A program made the position numbers and the translations under genes. From positions 1 through 29,370 of the forward strand of contig QAXH01006401.1 in NCBI GenBank assembly GCA_004335635.1: 29,370 nucleotides of DNA. The letters are read 5' to 3'. Under the pieces are notes generated by a model. The model worked only from the letters and a program-made list of their open reading frames with translations, was not told the DNA's origin and ran no database searches. Positions 10,905 to 20,377 of this stretch are shown here, piece by piece. Each line of letters starts with the position of its first letter. Within the stretch, counting starts at the first letter, position 1. This DNA is from Chloromonas sp. AAM2 (Eukaryota; Chlorophyta; Chlorophyceae; Chlamydomonadales; Chlamydomonadaceae).

Positions 10905-11957
10905 AGCTTTGATGGGGGAGAAGCTTGGTGGGGTGAGGCTTGAGCATAAGCACCCAGGATGCAGTCCCATCCAGCGCTTGTTGATGGAGACTGCTGTTAT
11001 ACCCTCGCTCCAAAGACCCGATTGCAAACAAATCATTACGGTCGAGAATGAATACAACCCTGAAAAGATCAGAGCGAAAATCAAGAGCCGTACCATCTTA
11101 CTATGCCCTCCGGGATGTGGCAAAAGTCATGCTGCGCTTTCAATCTATGCCTTGCCTACTTTTGGTGTGGACCAAGTCTTGGTGGTAACTCCCTACAATG
11201 CCCAGGCTAGGAACGTCAGATGAGAATACCAGCAGCGATCCAACGTTCAGGTCAAGGCAATCATTTACCACAGATGGGCTGGTGCGGGCATTGATGGAAC
11301 ACAGAGTAAAACTCCATATGATATGACAGGTATCAAGTGCTTGGTGTTCGATGAGATCATGTTGTTGCAGTACGGGAAGCTCTTAAAGATTTGGAAGTTT
11401 ATGGCAAGACACCCAGAGATCACCTGTATCGCTACCGGAGATCCGAACCAGCTCCCAGCTATCAACGACACGATCACACCGCTGAGAAAAGCACGAATCC
11501 TAGTCCACCATGAGATGTTCCCAAACGTCCTGAATTTGAGCATAAACAAACGAATCCGAGAGGACCAACGACAGTCGCTGAGGGAGATAGAGGAGGAGAT
11601 CTGGTTGTGTCAAACACAACAAGACATCTGGAACGTGGTGAACAAGTATTTCGAAACAGCATCATCAAGAGCCTTGATGATTTGAAGAGCAGTGGCATCG
11701 AACGAGCGCTGTCATACTTTCGAACAAGCAACAAGACGCTCAATCGCTACATAAGGGGCTACGCCAACGGTATGAATAGCAGCTGCATCGTGCTTGACGG
11801 AGACATAACGAGGGCGACGTCTTAATCTGCAAGATGAACATGAAAGTGAAGGAAGTGCACACCTCCCCTTGCAGCGCACGTCTCTCAGCATCAGCAGAGG
11901 AGCGCAAGACCTTGCTGGTGAAATGGGGTATGCATGACGATTGTGAGGTGCTGTAAG
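10905..11957 (+). pseudogene. Superfamily 1 helicase remnant with stop and frameshifts
   Basis: Frame 1 shows the ATPase core of a superfamily 1 DNA helicase: Walker A PPGCGKSH at 11107-11130, VVTPYNAQA after it, Walker B CLVFDEI at 11338-11358, and motif III ATGDPNQLPA at 11431-11460, followed by LSINKR. A single in-frame TGA at 11221-11223 separates Walker A from Walker B; frame 1 stays open on both sides. Near 11650 the sense moves to frame 3 (a YFRTSNKTLNRYI segment), and near 11810 to frame 2 (GDVLICKMN), ending at a stop near 11957. The C-terminal motifs V and VI are not seen, so the 3' end is lost or unrecognisable. The GDPNQLP form of motif III resembles RecD/Pif1-like and viral helicases. 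Motifs are seen directly; loss of function is inferred from the breaks. Confidence 0.75.
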
Positions 11958-12277
11958 GGATGGCGTGCACTTAGATGTGCACTGAGCGCATTGGGTTGGA
12001 GTTGCTTGCCTGCTTGAACATGTGAACATAACGTGTGTTTGAGGTGTTTTCAGTATTGCTGACGGCATTCAGGTGACCCACCATGTAAACTTGTGGAGAT
12101 TGCGTACCAGGCAGTTTCTTTTTTGGCCGTTGGATATGATACAAGTTACGATCGTTCAAAAGAGTAGGTAATGACAAAGACAGGTTCTCCAGACCCTAGC
12201 TGGATACTATAGTTGAGGGTCGAATTCTAACACGTCAGGAGACGCCAGGAAAGCGGGCGAGAGCAAGATACGCCGCC
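11958..12277. other. Gap between helicase remnant and tandem array
   Basis: No coding similarity and no repeat recognised. It might be the eroded 3' end of the element. Confidence 0.4.
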
Positions 12278-12628
12278 ATGATACGTCAGGATCAGTGCAT
12301 GGCCATGATACGTCAGGATCAGTGCATGGCCATGGTACGTCAGGATCAGTGCNNNNNNNNNNNNNNNNNNNNNNNNNNNNNNNNNNNNNNNNNNNNNNNN
12401 NNNNNNNNNNNNNNNNNNNNNNNNNNNNNNNNNNNNNNNNNNNNNNNNNNNNNNNNNNNNNNNNNNNNNNNNNNNNNNNNNNNNNNNNNNNNNNNNNNNN
12501 NNNNNNNNNNNNNNNNNNNNNNNNNNNATGGTACGTCAGGATCAGTGCATGGCCATGATACGTCAGGATCAGTGCATGGCCATGGTACGTCAGGATCAGT
12601 GCATGGCCAGGGTACGTCAGCTGCAGTG
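12278..12628. repeat. 27-bp tandem array containing a 175-base assembly gap
   Basis: Units of 27 bp with the core TACGTCAGGATCAGTGCATG start at 12278, 12305 and 12332, run into N at 12353-12527, then resume at 12528, 12555 and 12582, with a decayed unit at 12609. Units differ mainly as ATGATACG versus ATGGTACG. Since 27 is a multiple of three, both strands stay open and give false ORFs with 9-residue repeats. The distance 12278 to 12528 is 250, not a multiple of 27, so the gap length is probably an estimate and the true array longer or shorter. Confidence 0.95.
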
Positions 12629-13667
12629 AAGTCAGTTGCTCTGCCAGCTCACCATCGCGCAGTGCATTGCTGGTGAGGCAACCCAAAACCACAGGCAAAC
12701 TTGCCGAGTATTCATCGACCAACAACATTTCTTCATAACCGCTAGTAGGAATATAAGTCACCCGTAGAAATAGAAACCATGGCGGGATGGCCCACATGCA
12801 CAGGGCGCGAGCGTTAGCAAGCCAGTCATAGACCGGCAACACTTATAGCGACTGTGTTGCAGCCTAGCCCAGTTAGCATTATGATAAGTTGAGTGATCAC
12901 GGGCTTTGGTCGGTCCTGCCAAATCAAACAAGGCATCACACGGCAGCGGCATTACCGTTGATACTTACTAACATGCCGGCATAATCAACCCCCTGTCCCG
13001 AAAGTGCAACCAGATTGGCGAAAACAGATTCAATCATCAGTGGCATTATGTGAAAGAGAGGGAGGCACTGCAACCGTCACCGTGATTAGTACAAATCAAA
13101 CCCAGTGTGCCTTGGATCATCGTCTTGAATGATGAAGAGGTGTGAAGTTGTCCATTATGCACTTGTCTGAACCGTCGGAACCAGCAATCAGGTCCCGAAG
13201 CAGTACCACCAAACGATATGATCATGTTGAGCGCATTCACTCAGGTCATACAACAAGTGCTACAGATGCGTATACGTTGAGACACAGACTCATATCAGTC
13301 TTGCCCATAAGTGCATGTACTCTGGCTTTTATTCGCTGCACCCTCAAGATGCATATACCCTTGAATGCAAGTACCCTTGATTGCAAATACCTTGGGGTGC
13401 TATTACCCTGTATACATTGTATACCCTTGAGATCGAGATGCCATACTAGGGGCCTGTCTGAATTGCATCCAGGGGCCTCCGGCGGCCTCCTTGCATTGGA
13501 ATGAATGAGAACCAGCGACCAGGTTCCAAAGCGGTGTCACCAAACCACAAAACCAAGACATCCTTGCAGGGTACTACAAAGTTGAGCGTAGAAATCTTCA
13601 GCACTGCTTTGATGAGTGCACCGCCGCAAGCTGGTCCATACTTATCAAGCAGCAGCCGCGCTTTTGT
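12629..13667. other. Intergenic region downstream of gene A
   Basis: No gene recognised. A segment of about 38 bases (AACCAGCAATCAGGTCCCGA, from about 13180) recurs imperfectly near 13510, and short ACCCTTGA repeats lie at about 13350-13430. It should hold the 3' UTR of the minus-strand gene A next to 13668. No clear polyadenylation signal was seen. Confidence 0.4.
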
Positions 13668-16600
13668 TCAGAACCCTGTGGAGGCGAGGCGGGAAGGCTG
13701 AAGACTAGCATCGGCGCCGCTGCTGCTACTGTGACCGAGGTGGTGCTGCGAGCAGCGACGTGCCGGCAATCTGCGCATCGACTGAGGTTGCACATCACTA
13801 CACGCCATGCGCCTGTAGGATGCACCACTGCCGCCTTCAATTGGTGTAGTGTGGACCAAAGCGTCTGTTAGGCACGACCAGGAGTCGCTTCCGAAGCTGC
13901 CGTCCATAAAGCTAGCCGGCTCCTTAGCCAGGATAGGAAGTCGACTGGCCCGGTCGTTCTTGTCTTGTCTGCGGCCCAGTGCGAGCACACTAGCGTCGAG
14001 ATATTCGTTACTGATGGTTGGATGGACGGCCTTCTTCACACTGGTCTGACTCGATCGCCGGCTAGCCATGGGGCTGGGTAGGTAGGATACCTCGCTGCTG
14101 TCTTCGCTCTGGATGGACGCGTTGCCCGAAGTGCCGCGCAGCAGGGAGGAATCTGGGCATGTGGAGGAACGGACTATGGGACGAGACGAGCAGAGCGCGC
14201 CCGTCGTCACGTTGCGGTAAACTCTACCTGCAGTGACAAAGGTGAAAAAAGTAAAAAAAGTAACAAAGACGTGACAGGACAAGCTTGAATTGGCTAGGCA
14301 AGCAAACATCAACAACCTTCTGGTACGGAGCTCACTAAGCGAATACGTCGTTATTTCGTGGTTTGCTGCCACACACCTTTCATTGGCACATCCAGAAGTC
14401 CTTCCTGCCACTGCACGCCACGAGCCGCGGGTGGTGGTGCATTGGCATTTGTCCTGTCGGAATCTATCGCAGCTAGCGAGGTCATGCGGCCAACAGAGTA
14501 GATCTTGTTCTCAGGCACACGCATCACTTCGTTGTCCGCCATGCCTGGGCTGGGCGATGACTCGGGCCCAGCTGCCGTGACCGTTTGGCTCAAGCGGTAA
14601 AAGCCCAGGGGGCTGCTGAGCGAGTCCGTTCCCCGCAAAGCTTGGCTGCCACGTGGACCAGCCGGTAATGCCAAGTCAACCGCTGCGGCAATGCCAGGCG
14701 ACGACGACTCTCGGATTGTGTTCTTCACATGACGAGAGTCGTCGGACCTCATCAGGTGTGCAGAGGCTTGGCCAGCTCTCATGCAGGCTGATGCAGCGCT
14801 TACCAAGCAAGAGAGGTCTTCTCTCTCTTGCTCGTGTAACCGAACGGCAGGTCGTGCTGCGGCTCGCAAGGGGTGGAGGTTGGAAGTAGTTGCGCTGCGG
14901 CGAGGAGCAGCTGCAGGGGGAGCAAAAGTGGGATGGAATGGATGAATGGCAGGTGGACCAAACACTTTTTGATCCATACAACACGACAACAGCATTCAGT
15001 GTGAATGGTCTTGTACAATTACTTGGGCAGTCAAGGGCAGCTAACGGTCTCTGCACACAAGCCATGTACCCCCATCTGGTAGTTACTGTACCAGCCTGCA
15101 TCTACTGTAACAACGTAGTACCACTGGTAGTTGTACAGGTGTACCCAGCGTGTCTCACCCTTTATCCGTTCCAGAGGCTGCGAGAAGTAGCACCGTTCCT
15201 CCTGCTCTTCGTTGTCTTGCCTGGTACGCAAGGGGGGGCCTCCAGAGGGTAGGGAAACCGACTTGCGGCGTTGCAGTGGCGTGCGCAAGGTCGGAGCCTC
15301 TGGCGCATGGCACTCCTCCTGCATGAACACAAAAGCATGGGCAGATGCACATGGCAGCACGAGGGCGGCAGAAGATGCACGTGGGAACAAAAGTGTACGG
15401 TACTGTAGTGCACGCTATCACATGGTACTATCACATGGCACTATCGCATGCATGGACACAATACGGAAGGTGCACATGGCAGCACAAGGCTTGTGACTTG
15501 CTCTGCATGTAACGTGCAGATCAGGAAGACGGGCTTCGCAGGGTGTTGCGTACGAGAGTGTTGAACTAATGCACATGTTGTACTAATTGATAGAGTTGGT
15601 TCAGAAGTAAAACAGTGCATGCAATGAGTGTGGACCAGCCATGCACAGGGCAAAGATAGCAGCGGACGTTTGCCTTAAGGCCAGCTTGAATCATCACTTG
15701 ACAAGTGGATCTTCATATTGTGCCAAGGCAGCACTGTCCAGCCAAGCAGCACGCAAAGACAATGTAAGGCGGCGCGTGCACCCCAACGAAATGTAAGCTT
15801 CTCCCACAAACAAAGGAGTGCATGCCGGGTGTCATTCACATGCAGACTTGCATGCAGCAAACACTGTGGCTAGCCTGTCGCAAGGCATGGGTATAACCCA
15901 TGATGTTGGAGCAAAAGATGCTGGCCAGGTGCCTGCCTTCCCCGGCCGCATGGTTGTTCCTGTCTTGTAAACATCGTTGTTTGAACGGCAAAACTGAACG
16001 ATAAAACTGATTGGCATGAAGCTTTGTCAACATTGACTGGTCTTGTATTGTATCATTACTGCGCCAGGCTTAGCACAGCAACATCCATGATGACACGCAC
16101 GTCTGATTGGATAGCGTGGAGCTTGAGCAACGTTTCCTGCATGGATTCACTCAAGCTTGCATGCGTTGTCTCTCAACTGTGCCTTGACCATAGGATCTCG
16201 TGCCCATCGGTCGGGTATTTGTTTTGTCGATTGATTTGTTACTGAGTTTGGTTGACTTGGACTGAATCAAACAGTACCATTGTCAGCCAACTTGATCTCT
16301 GCCAATGACCCCCATGGAAAATCCTCAGATAACGGTTCTCAGGCGTGTGGGGGGACTGCCACACCAGGGCTTACACCCGTGCCTGCAAGGCTGCGAAGGT
16401 GGTGGCCAACACGGCTGCCAAGTAGGCCGTGGCAGGTGAGCGCGCCTCACAGTTCGCCACACCCACCATGTCCGGTGATTTGTGCCTACAGGCCCCCTCA
16501 CAGTTCGCCACCCCCTCGCCCCCTCACAGTTCGCCAACCTCCCACCCTCCCCCCTAGCTTCCCCATGATTGTGAAATGCACACCCCCTGAATTCTTGACC

Positions 16601-16935
16601 TCACCTCAGCAGGTACCAATAATGCATGGTCTGGCCTCGTCAACCTCTGGAAGAAAGAAGGAGTCGCATGCAGCTGCACAAGGCAAAGACAGTGCACATG
16701 TCGAACAAGTGCTGCATACGTGCACATGTGCTCAAGTGCTGCATGAACGTGGACGTGCAGGCGAGTACGGGTCCAAGAAATACGGATGGCACATTTCAAT
16801 CGCAGGCCAATCGCTTACCACTTTATGCTGGTCGCGATGAATGGCTGCGTGCAATTCTCTGGCGCCATCGTGCACGAATCGTTCATTGAGCCGCTCATTA
16901 AGTCGGATGTCCTCCCAGTCGTTCCAATCAGCCAT
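13668..16935 (-). CDS. Gene A: unrecognised Ser/Arg-rich paralogue family member, five exons
   Basis: Exons in transcript order: 16819-16935, 16605-16673, 15159-15318, 14377-14910, 13668-14227. All borders are GT-AG, intron phases are 0, 0, 1, 1, and the frame is open for 479 residues. The start is the Met of MADWNDWED, matched by the starts of genes B and C. Landmarks shared with the paralogues: LHATPSF opening exon 2; RRKSVSLP and EEQEERCYF in exon 3 (with C); APRRS then VRLHEQE and a helix ending ASACM at about residues 138-160; GRMT and VQWQE late in exon 4; GRVYRN opening exon 5; then LCSSRPIVRSST, SYLPSPMASRRSS, WSCLTDA, and a C-terminus with arginine pairs. No signal peptide, membrane segment or known enzyme motif is visible. 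Much of it looks disordered. It has three Arg-Arg-x-Ser sites. Function unknown; a cytosolic or nuclear phosphoprotein scaffold is only a guess. The gene model is supported by cross-comparison of three genes. Confidence 0.85.
16445..16536. repeat. Three copies of a 15-bp word in intron 2 of gene A
   Basis: CCTCACAGTTCGCCA occurs exactly at 16445-16459, 16496-16510 and 16522-16536 in a C-rich part of the 931-bp intron 16674-16818 / 15319-16604 region (precisely, the intron 15319-16604). The rest of that intron holds short ATCACATGG repeats near 15415-15450 and nothing coding. Confidence 0.8.
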
Positions 16936-17247
16936 TGAGTATCTGACCGTCGCCTATGGCTGCTGCTCTTATGGGTGGGCTACAGGTATAGCAAAATGTG
17001 TTTCATTTGCAGCAAGGTGGTGCATTGACGACGCCGCCAAGGACACTGGCAGGCTTTTCTAAACGCACTGTATGGACTTTGTGCGTATTAATCGGCCTAG
17101 CGTTGCATTGCTCAGCAGGCATGAATTTTTTGCATCAACCGTTTCTTGGGTGCGAAAGTTGCCCGGAGTTACGTGTTGCCCCTTCGTTGGGTCGCTTGAC
17201 TCACGTGACCCATCGTAAGCTTTAACGCTTCCATGACTTTGAATTTA

Positions 17248-17294
17248 GCGACCCCGACCAACATTACGACCATGCGACCCCGACCAACATTACG
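17248..17294. repeat. 21-bp direct repeat, period 26
   Basis: The 21-base stretch starting GCGACCCCGACCAACATTAC is present at 17248-17268 and again at 17274-17294, separated by five bases. Confidence 0.9.
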
Positions 17295-17860
17295 GGTACG
17301 ATGATCATGCTGTGCAATCCTTGTTGTAATCTCAAGTACGGCAAGTGATTTACCGGTTTGTTGAGCAGGCTGTCAAGATGCTTCAACAAAGCTGGCGGAA
17401 AGAGCCAGTACAGTACTTCTCCATGAGGCTGCTCCAGACCAGCACCCAGTTTAGGCCTCTTTTGTTGTCAAGCCTCTTTTGGCTTGTCATTCCCTCCGTC
17501 TTGCTGCTGGTCATCTAGACTTTTCGCAGGTCCCAAAACTTGTGTGTGCGATGTCAAAGCCTCTGACACACCATTGTGTACCGTAATGAACTAAATTGCC
17601 AACAGATACAATTGTACACAGCGCTGCGCTGTGGTGATGGCAGTGGTACAAGCCCCGCCTGCTTATGAGCTCTTCAGGTGCTTTTTGAATTGTGGCGGTG
17701 ATTTAGTCTGATCGTCTTGCTTGGTACAGTTGGTTTGTTACGCCGTCCTTGCTCATGACGCTATGCCCAGACGGTGTCCGCTCTCATGTAATCCTGTTTT
17801 GAAGGGCCAACCTTCACTCTTGTACCTGCTCCGTTCTGTACAAGGGGTACAGAATGGCTG

Positions 17861-17911
17861 AACGGTTATAACCCAATAACGGTTATAACCCAATAACGGT
17901 TATAACCCAAT
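17861..17911. repeat. Three perfect tandem copies of a 17-mer
   Basis: AACGGTTATAACCCAAT occurs three times head to tail (17861, 17878, 17895). Each unit contains the palindrome-like GGTTATAACC, so the array offers three evenly spaced symmetric sites. The copies are identical, so the duplication is recent. Confidence 0.95.
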
Positions 17912-18020
17912 GTGGTACTAACCCCTGCTGTCCTTGCCCTTGCCCTGTGACTATTGTCAACGCAGCTGCTGAAGTTCTTGTTAAAGTGATACGTCAGTAG
18001 CAAAAAACATGGTGATGACG

Positions 18021-18060
18021 CACGACTAGGGCATATGTCGTGTGAGGACTCGAACCTCAT
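18021..18060 (-). other. tRNA-like T-arm with RNA polymerase III box B
   Basis: On the minus strand 18059-18043 reads as a five-pair stem with a seven-base TTCGAGT loop, and GGTTCGAGTCC matches the box B consensus. Just upstream is GGGACTCAT, like a Met anticodon arm, but the bases that should separate it from the T-arm are missing. Downstream CACGAC pairs with GTCGTG to form a second hairpin. No matching 5' acceptor strand is present, so this is not an intact tRNA; a tRNA relic or the head of a tRNA-derived short interspersed element are both possible. Confidence 0.35.
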
Positions 18061-18293
18061 GAGTCCCGTCATCGGTATAGTGTCTCGTAATAGTAACGCA
18101 TACGTGAGCTGGGCCGTTGCCAACGCTGTGCTGATCGTTACATAAAGCAACTGGAGCTAATCATAGTGGAGTGGGTCTGGGGCACGCTGGCCCAAAGCTG
18201 GAGCAACCACTGCATGATTGCAACTACTGCATGATTGAAGACACATCCTAACAAGCAAGGCGACAGAGCAACAACCGCTGCATAAGATGCGGA

Positions 18294-18323
18294 TGCCATG
18301 GGAACCAGTGCCATGGGAACCAG
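18294..18323. repeat. Two tandem copies of a 15-mer
   Basis: TGCCATGGGAACCAG is repeated exactly, head to tail, at 18294-18308 and 18309-18323. Confidence 0.9.
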
Positions 18324-19583
18324 GCGGCTGCTCATCACCAGCAGTTGGCTCAACCTCAATCGCCAGGCAGTCGTACACGAGACTGCTGAAGGGGGCTCTG
18401 TAATGCAGCAGAAGCGCCTGAGTGGCCAGTATGAACTGACATCAGATAGTCCCTTGCAAATATGCCTAGATGTGCCCCCTGAAACATGACGCCTGCATTA
18501 CTCGTTGTGCCATGACGTTTCCTGAGTGATCATCAGCATTCCCAGTTGCCCAGAAGAGGGCGACTCACAACCTCATCGCCAGGGTCTCTTCACTGCTGAC
18601 CAGATGGGCCTGTTAGGATAACTGCTAACTTGGCTTTGGAGGTTTGACTTTGAAGCCACACAATAGCACAGAAGAAAGGTGTTCGTATGAAAGGGCATGA
18701 GCAAGACATCCTGTCCTTGTGTCACTAGTGCGTTGAAGTGTTAAACAACGTCGCAGCCACTTGCCGGTGATTTCTCAGATAAACCTAGTGTTCTGATGAA
18801 CGGCGATTATGTTGCAGTTGCGGCCAATCCTCCACCAACAGGAAGCCACACCCCGCCCTCATGTCACTCAGGACACTGTGGTGGTAACGAGCCATTAAAC
18901 CCTCACTCCCCAGTCTTGCCAATTCCGCTTCTATGAATAAGGTGGGTACCTTCTTCTGAGAAAATGCTCGAAAGTGGCCGTCACAAATGTCCTGAAAAGT
19001 CCATAACTTTTACCCATGATGGATTTGGTCGTGCAGGTCTGCCATCATCGATTTCAGGCATGATAGCAGGATACCACGAAAACAACTATGCAACAACAAG
19101 TATGAGTAGATGGAGGGTCGAGGTTAAACGATCAAAGCAAAGTGAAGGTTGAGAAGCAACTTCCTAAATAGATACAAAAATAGATACAAAAGTGCTAATG
19201 ACCATCACGCTTAGACAGGCGACAGTCTTGCAAGCTGTTGACAGTTCCTGAAGTTCTAGAAGTATAACAAGCCGTTTTCGCTCTCCCCCACCCTCTCTTT
19301 CTCACTCCATGCACTGCAGTCCTGCATCTCCATGCATGTGTGACTGTGCAGAAGCCCACCAGGCAAGAGAGACCTCCGTCTAAAACAAGGTAGGCATGTC
19401 ATCACTCTGAGTCGCCACAACGATACCAGTTCGCGCCTCGGACGATGCGTTCTTCTTGGCGGTTTTTTGTCAGTTAGGCCCTGGTGTGACCAGCCGCATG
19501 GGAGATGCGGTCTATAAGATACTCCGCAAACCGTTGACTGGTTTGCAATATTATTTCTCTATTTCACGTCTGCTAAGCAAGGG

Positions 19584-20336
19584 TCACACCCCTACCACCA
19601 CTGAAGCTCCCACTGCTGCTGCTCCTTGGGTTAACCTGCTCAACCCGCCATTGCTGTTTAGGCTCGGGCGCAGCTGCAGCGACGTCTGCTGCGACAGACG
19701 TCCAGCCAACGACAACCGATGCGGGTTCATTTCGCTGCTAGGCATCTGCCTGTAAGAGCTACTGTAAGCTCGACCTGACTCTAAACCACCCATGTCCGAG
19801 AATCGAGGCCTTGGCGGCGGGAGCACCAGCCCCTGCAGGGTGTCTGTCTGGCACGACCAGACGGTGTTGTTGTTGCTCATTCTTGGGGTGATGCTGCCAC
19901 CCGCCACGCTTTGCGGCCTAGGCTGGGCATCGGTTCGCCTGTCCTGCCCTCGACCTGCTGATAGAAACGGACTTGCATCGCTGTTCTCACTCCCTGCGGA
20001 CAAGGTCACTCCTTTGCTGCCGTTTTGGCTGAAGCGTTGGCTAGAAAGGTATGCACGCTCACTGCTGGCCGTTGCAGCCGTTTCTACGTTTTCGTTCACA
20101 GCACCTAGGGGAGAGGTGAAGGGGTTCAGGCGGTGGGTGGAGCGGGTGATGTTTGGAAGGCTCAGACTGGCGGTGAGCGTCACACGGCCTGCAGACAGAA
20201 AACAGTGTGTTAGGTTTAGTGCAGTGCTATGTGATATTCAGGTGAAAATCAATGGTGACAAGTAAGTGCAGCACGCCGTTGTAGCAGCTAGCACAATCAG
20301 TTAGCTGGCTCCTGGATAGTGACAACTAATCAAGCT

Positions 20337-20377
<41 letters not shown>

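Larger units (their letters stand above)
9681..11957 (+). mobile_element. Decayed polymerase-helicase element (viral-like or large DNA transposon)
   Basis: A plus-strand coding block lies between the degenerate repeats on its left and, some 320 bp further on, a tandem array on its right. A family B DNA polymerase-like region is followed in the same direction by a superfamily 1 helicase, as in polymerase-helicase polyproteins of selfish DNA elements and some DNA viruses integrated in protist and fungal genomes. At least six frame changes or stops interrupt it. No introns with good borders would rescue the breaks. No capsid, integrase or protease remnant and no terminal inverted repeats were found, so neither the class nor the true ends can be named. 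Coding block and motifs are seen; element class is inference. Confidence 0.6.
16936..19583. other. Intergenic region between genes A and B
   Basis: 2.6 kb with no recognisable gene. It should contain the promoter of gene A (next to 16936) and the 3' UTR of gene B (next to 19583). It holds three small tandem duplications (17248, 17861, 18294) and a tRNA-like fragment near 18021-18060, listed separately. Short ORFs here lack similarity to the family or to anything I know. Confidence 0.5.

Noticed and set aside
12207..12842. Long open frames on both strands with 9-residue repeats
   Set aside because: They are produced by the 27-bp tandem array and the N run; no conserved flanking protein or start context.
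18043..18120. Functional tRNA-Met gene
   Set aside because: No acceptor stem pairing and no proper D arm; part of the anticodon arm is missing.
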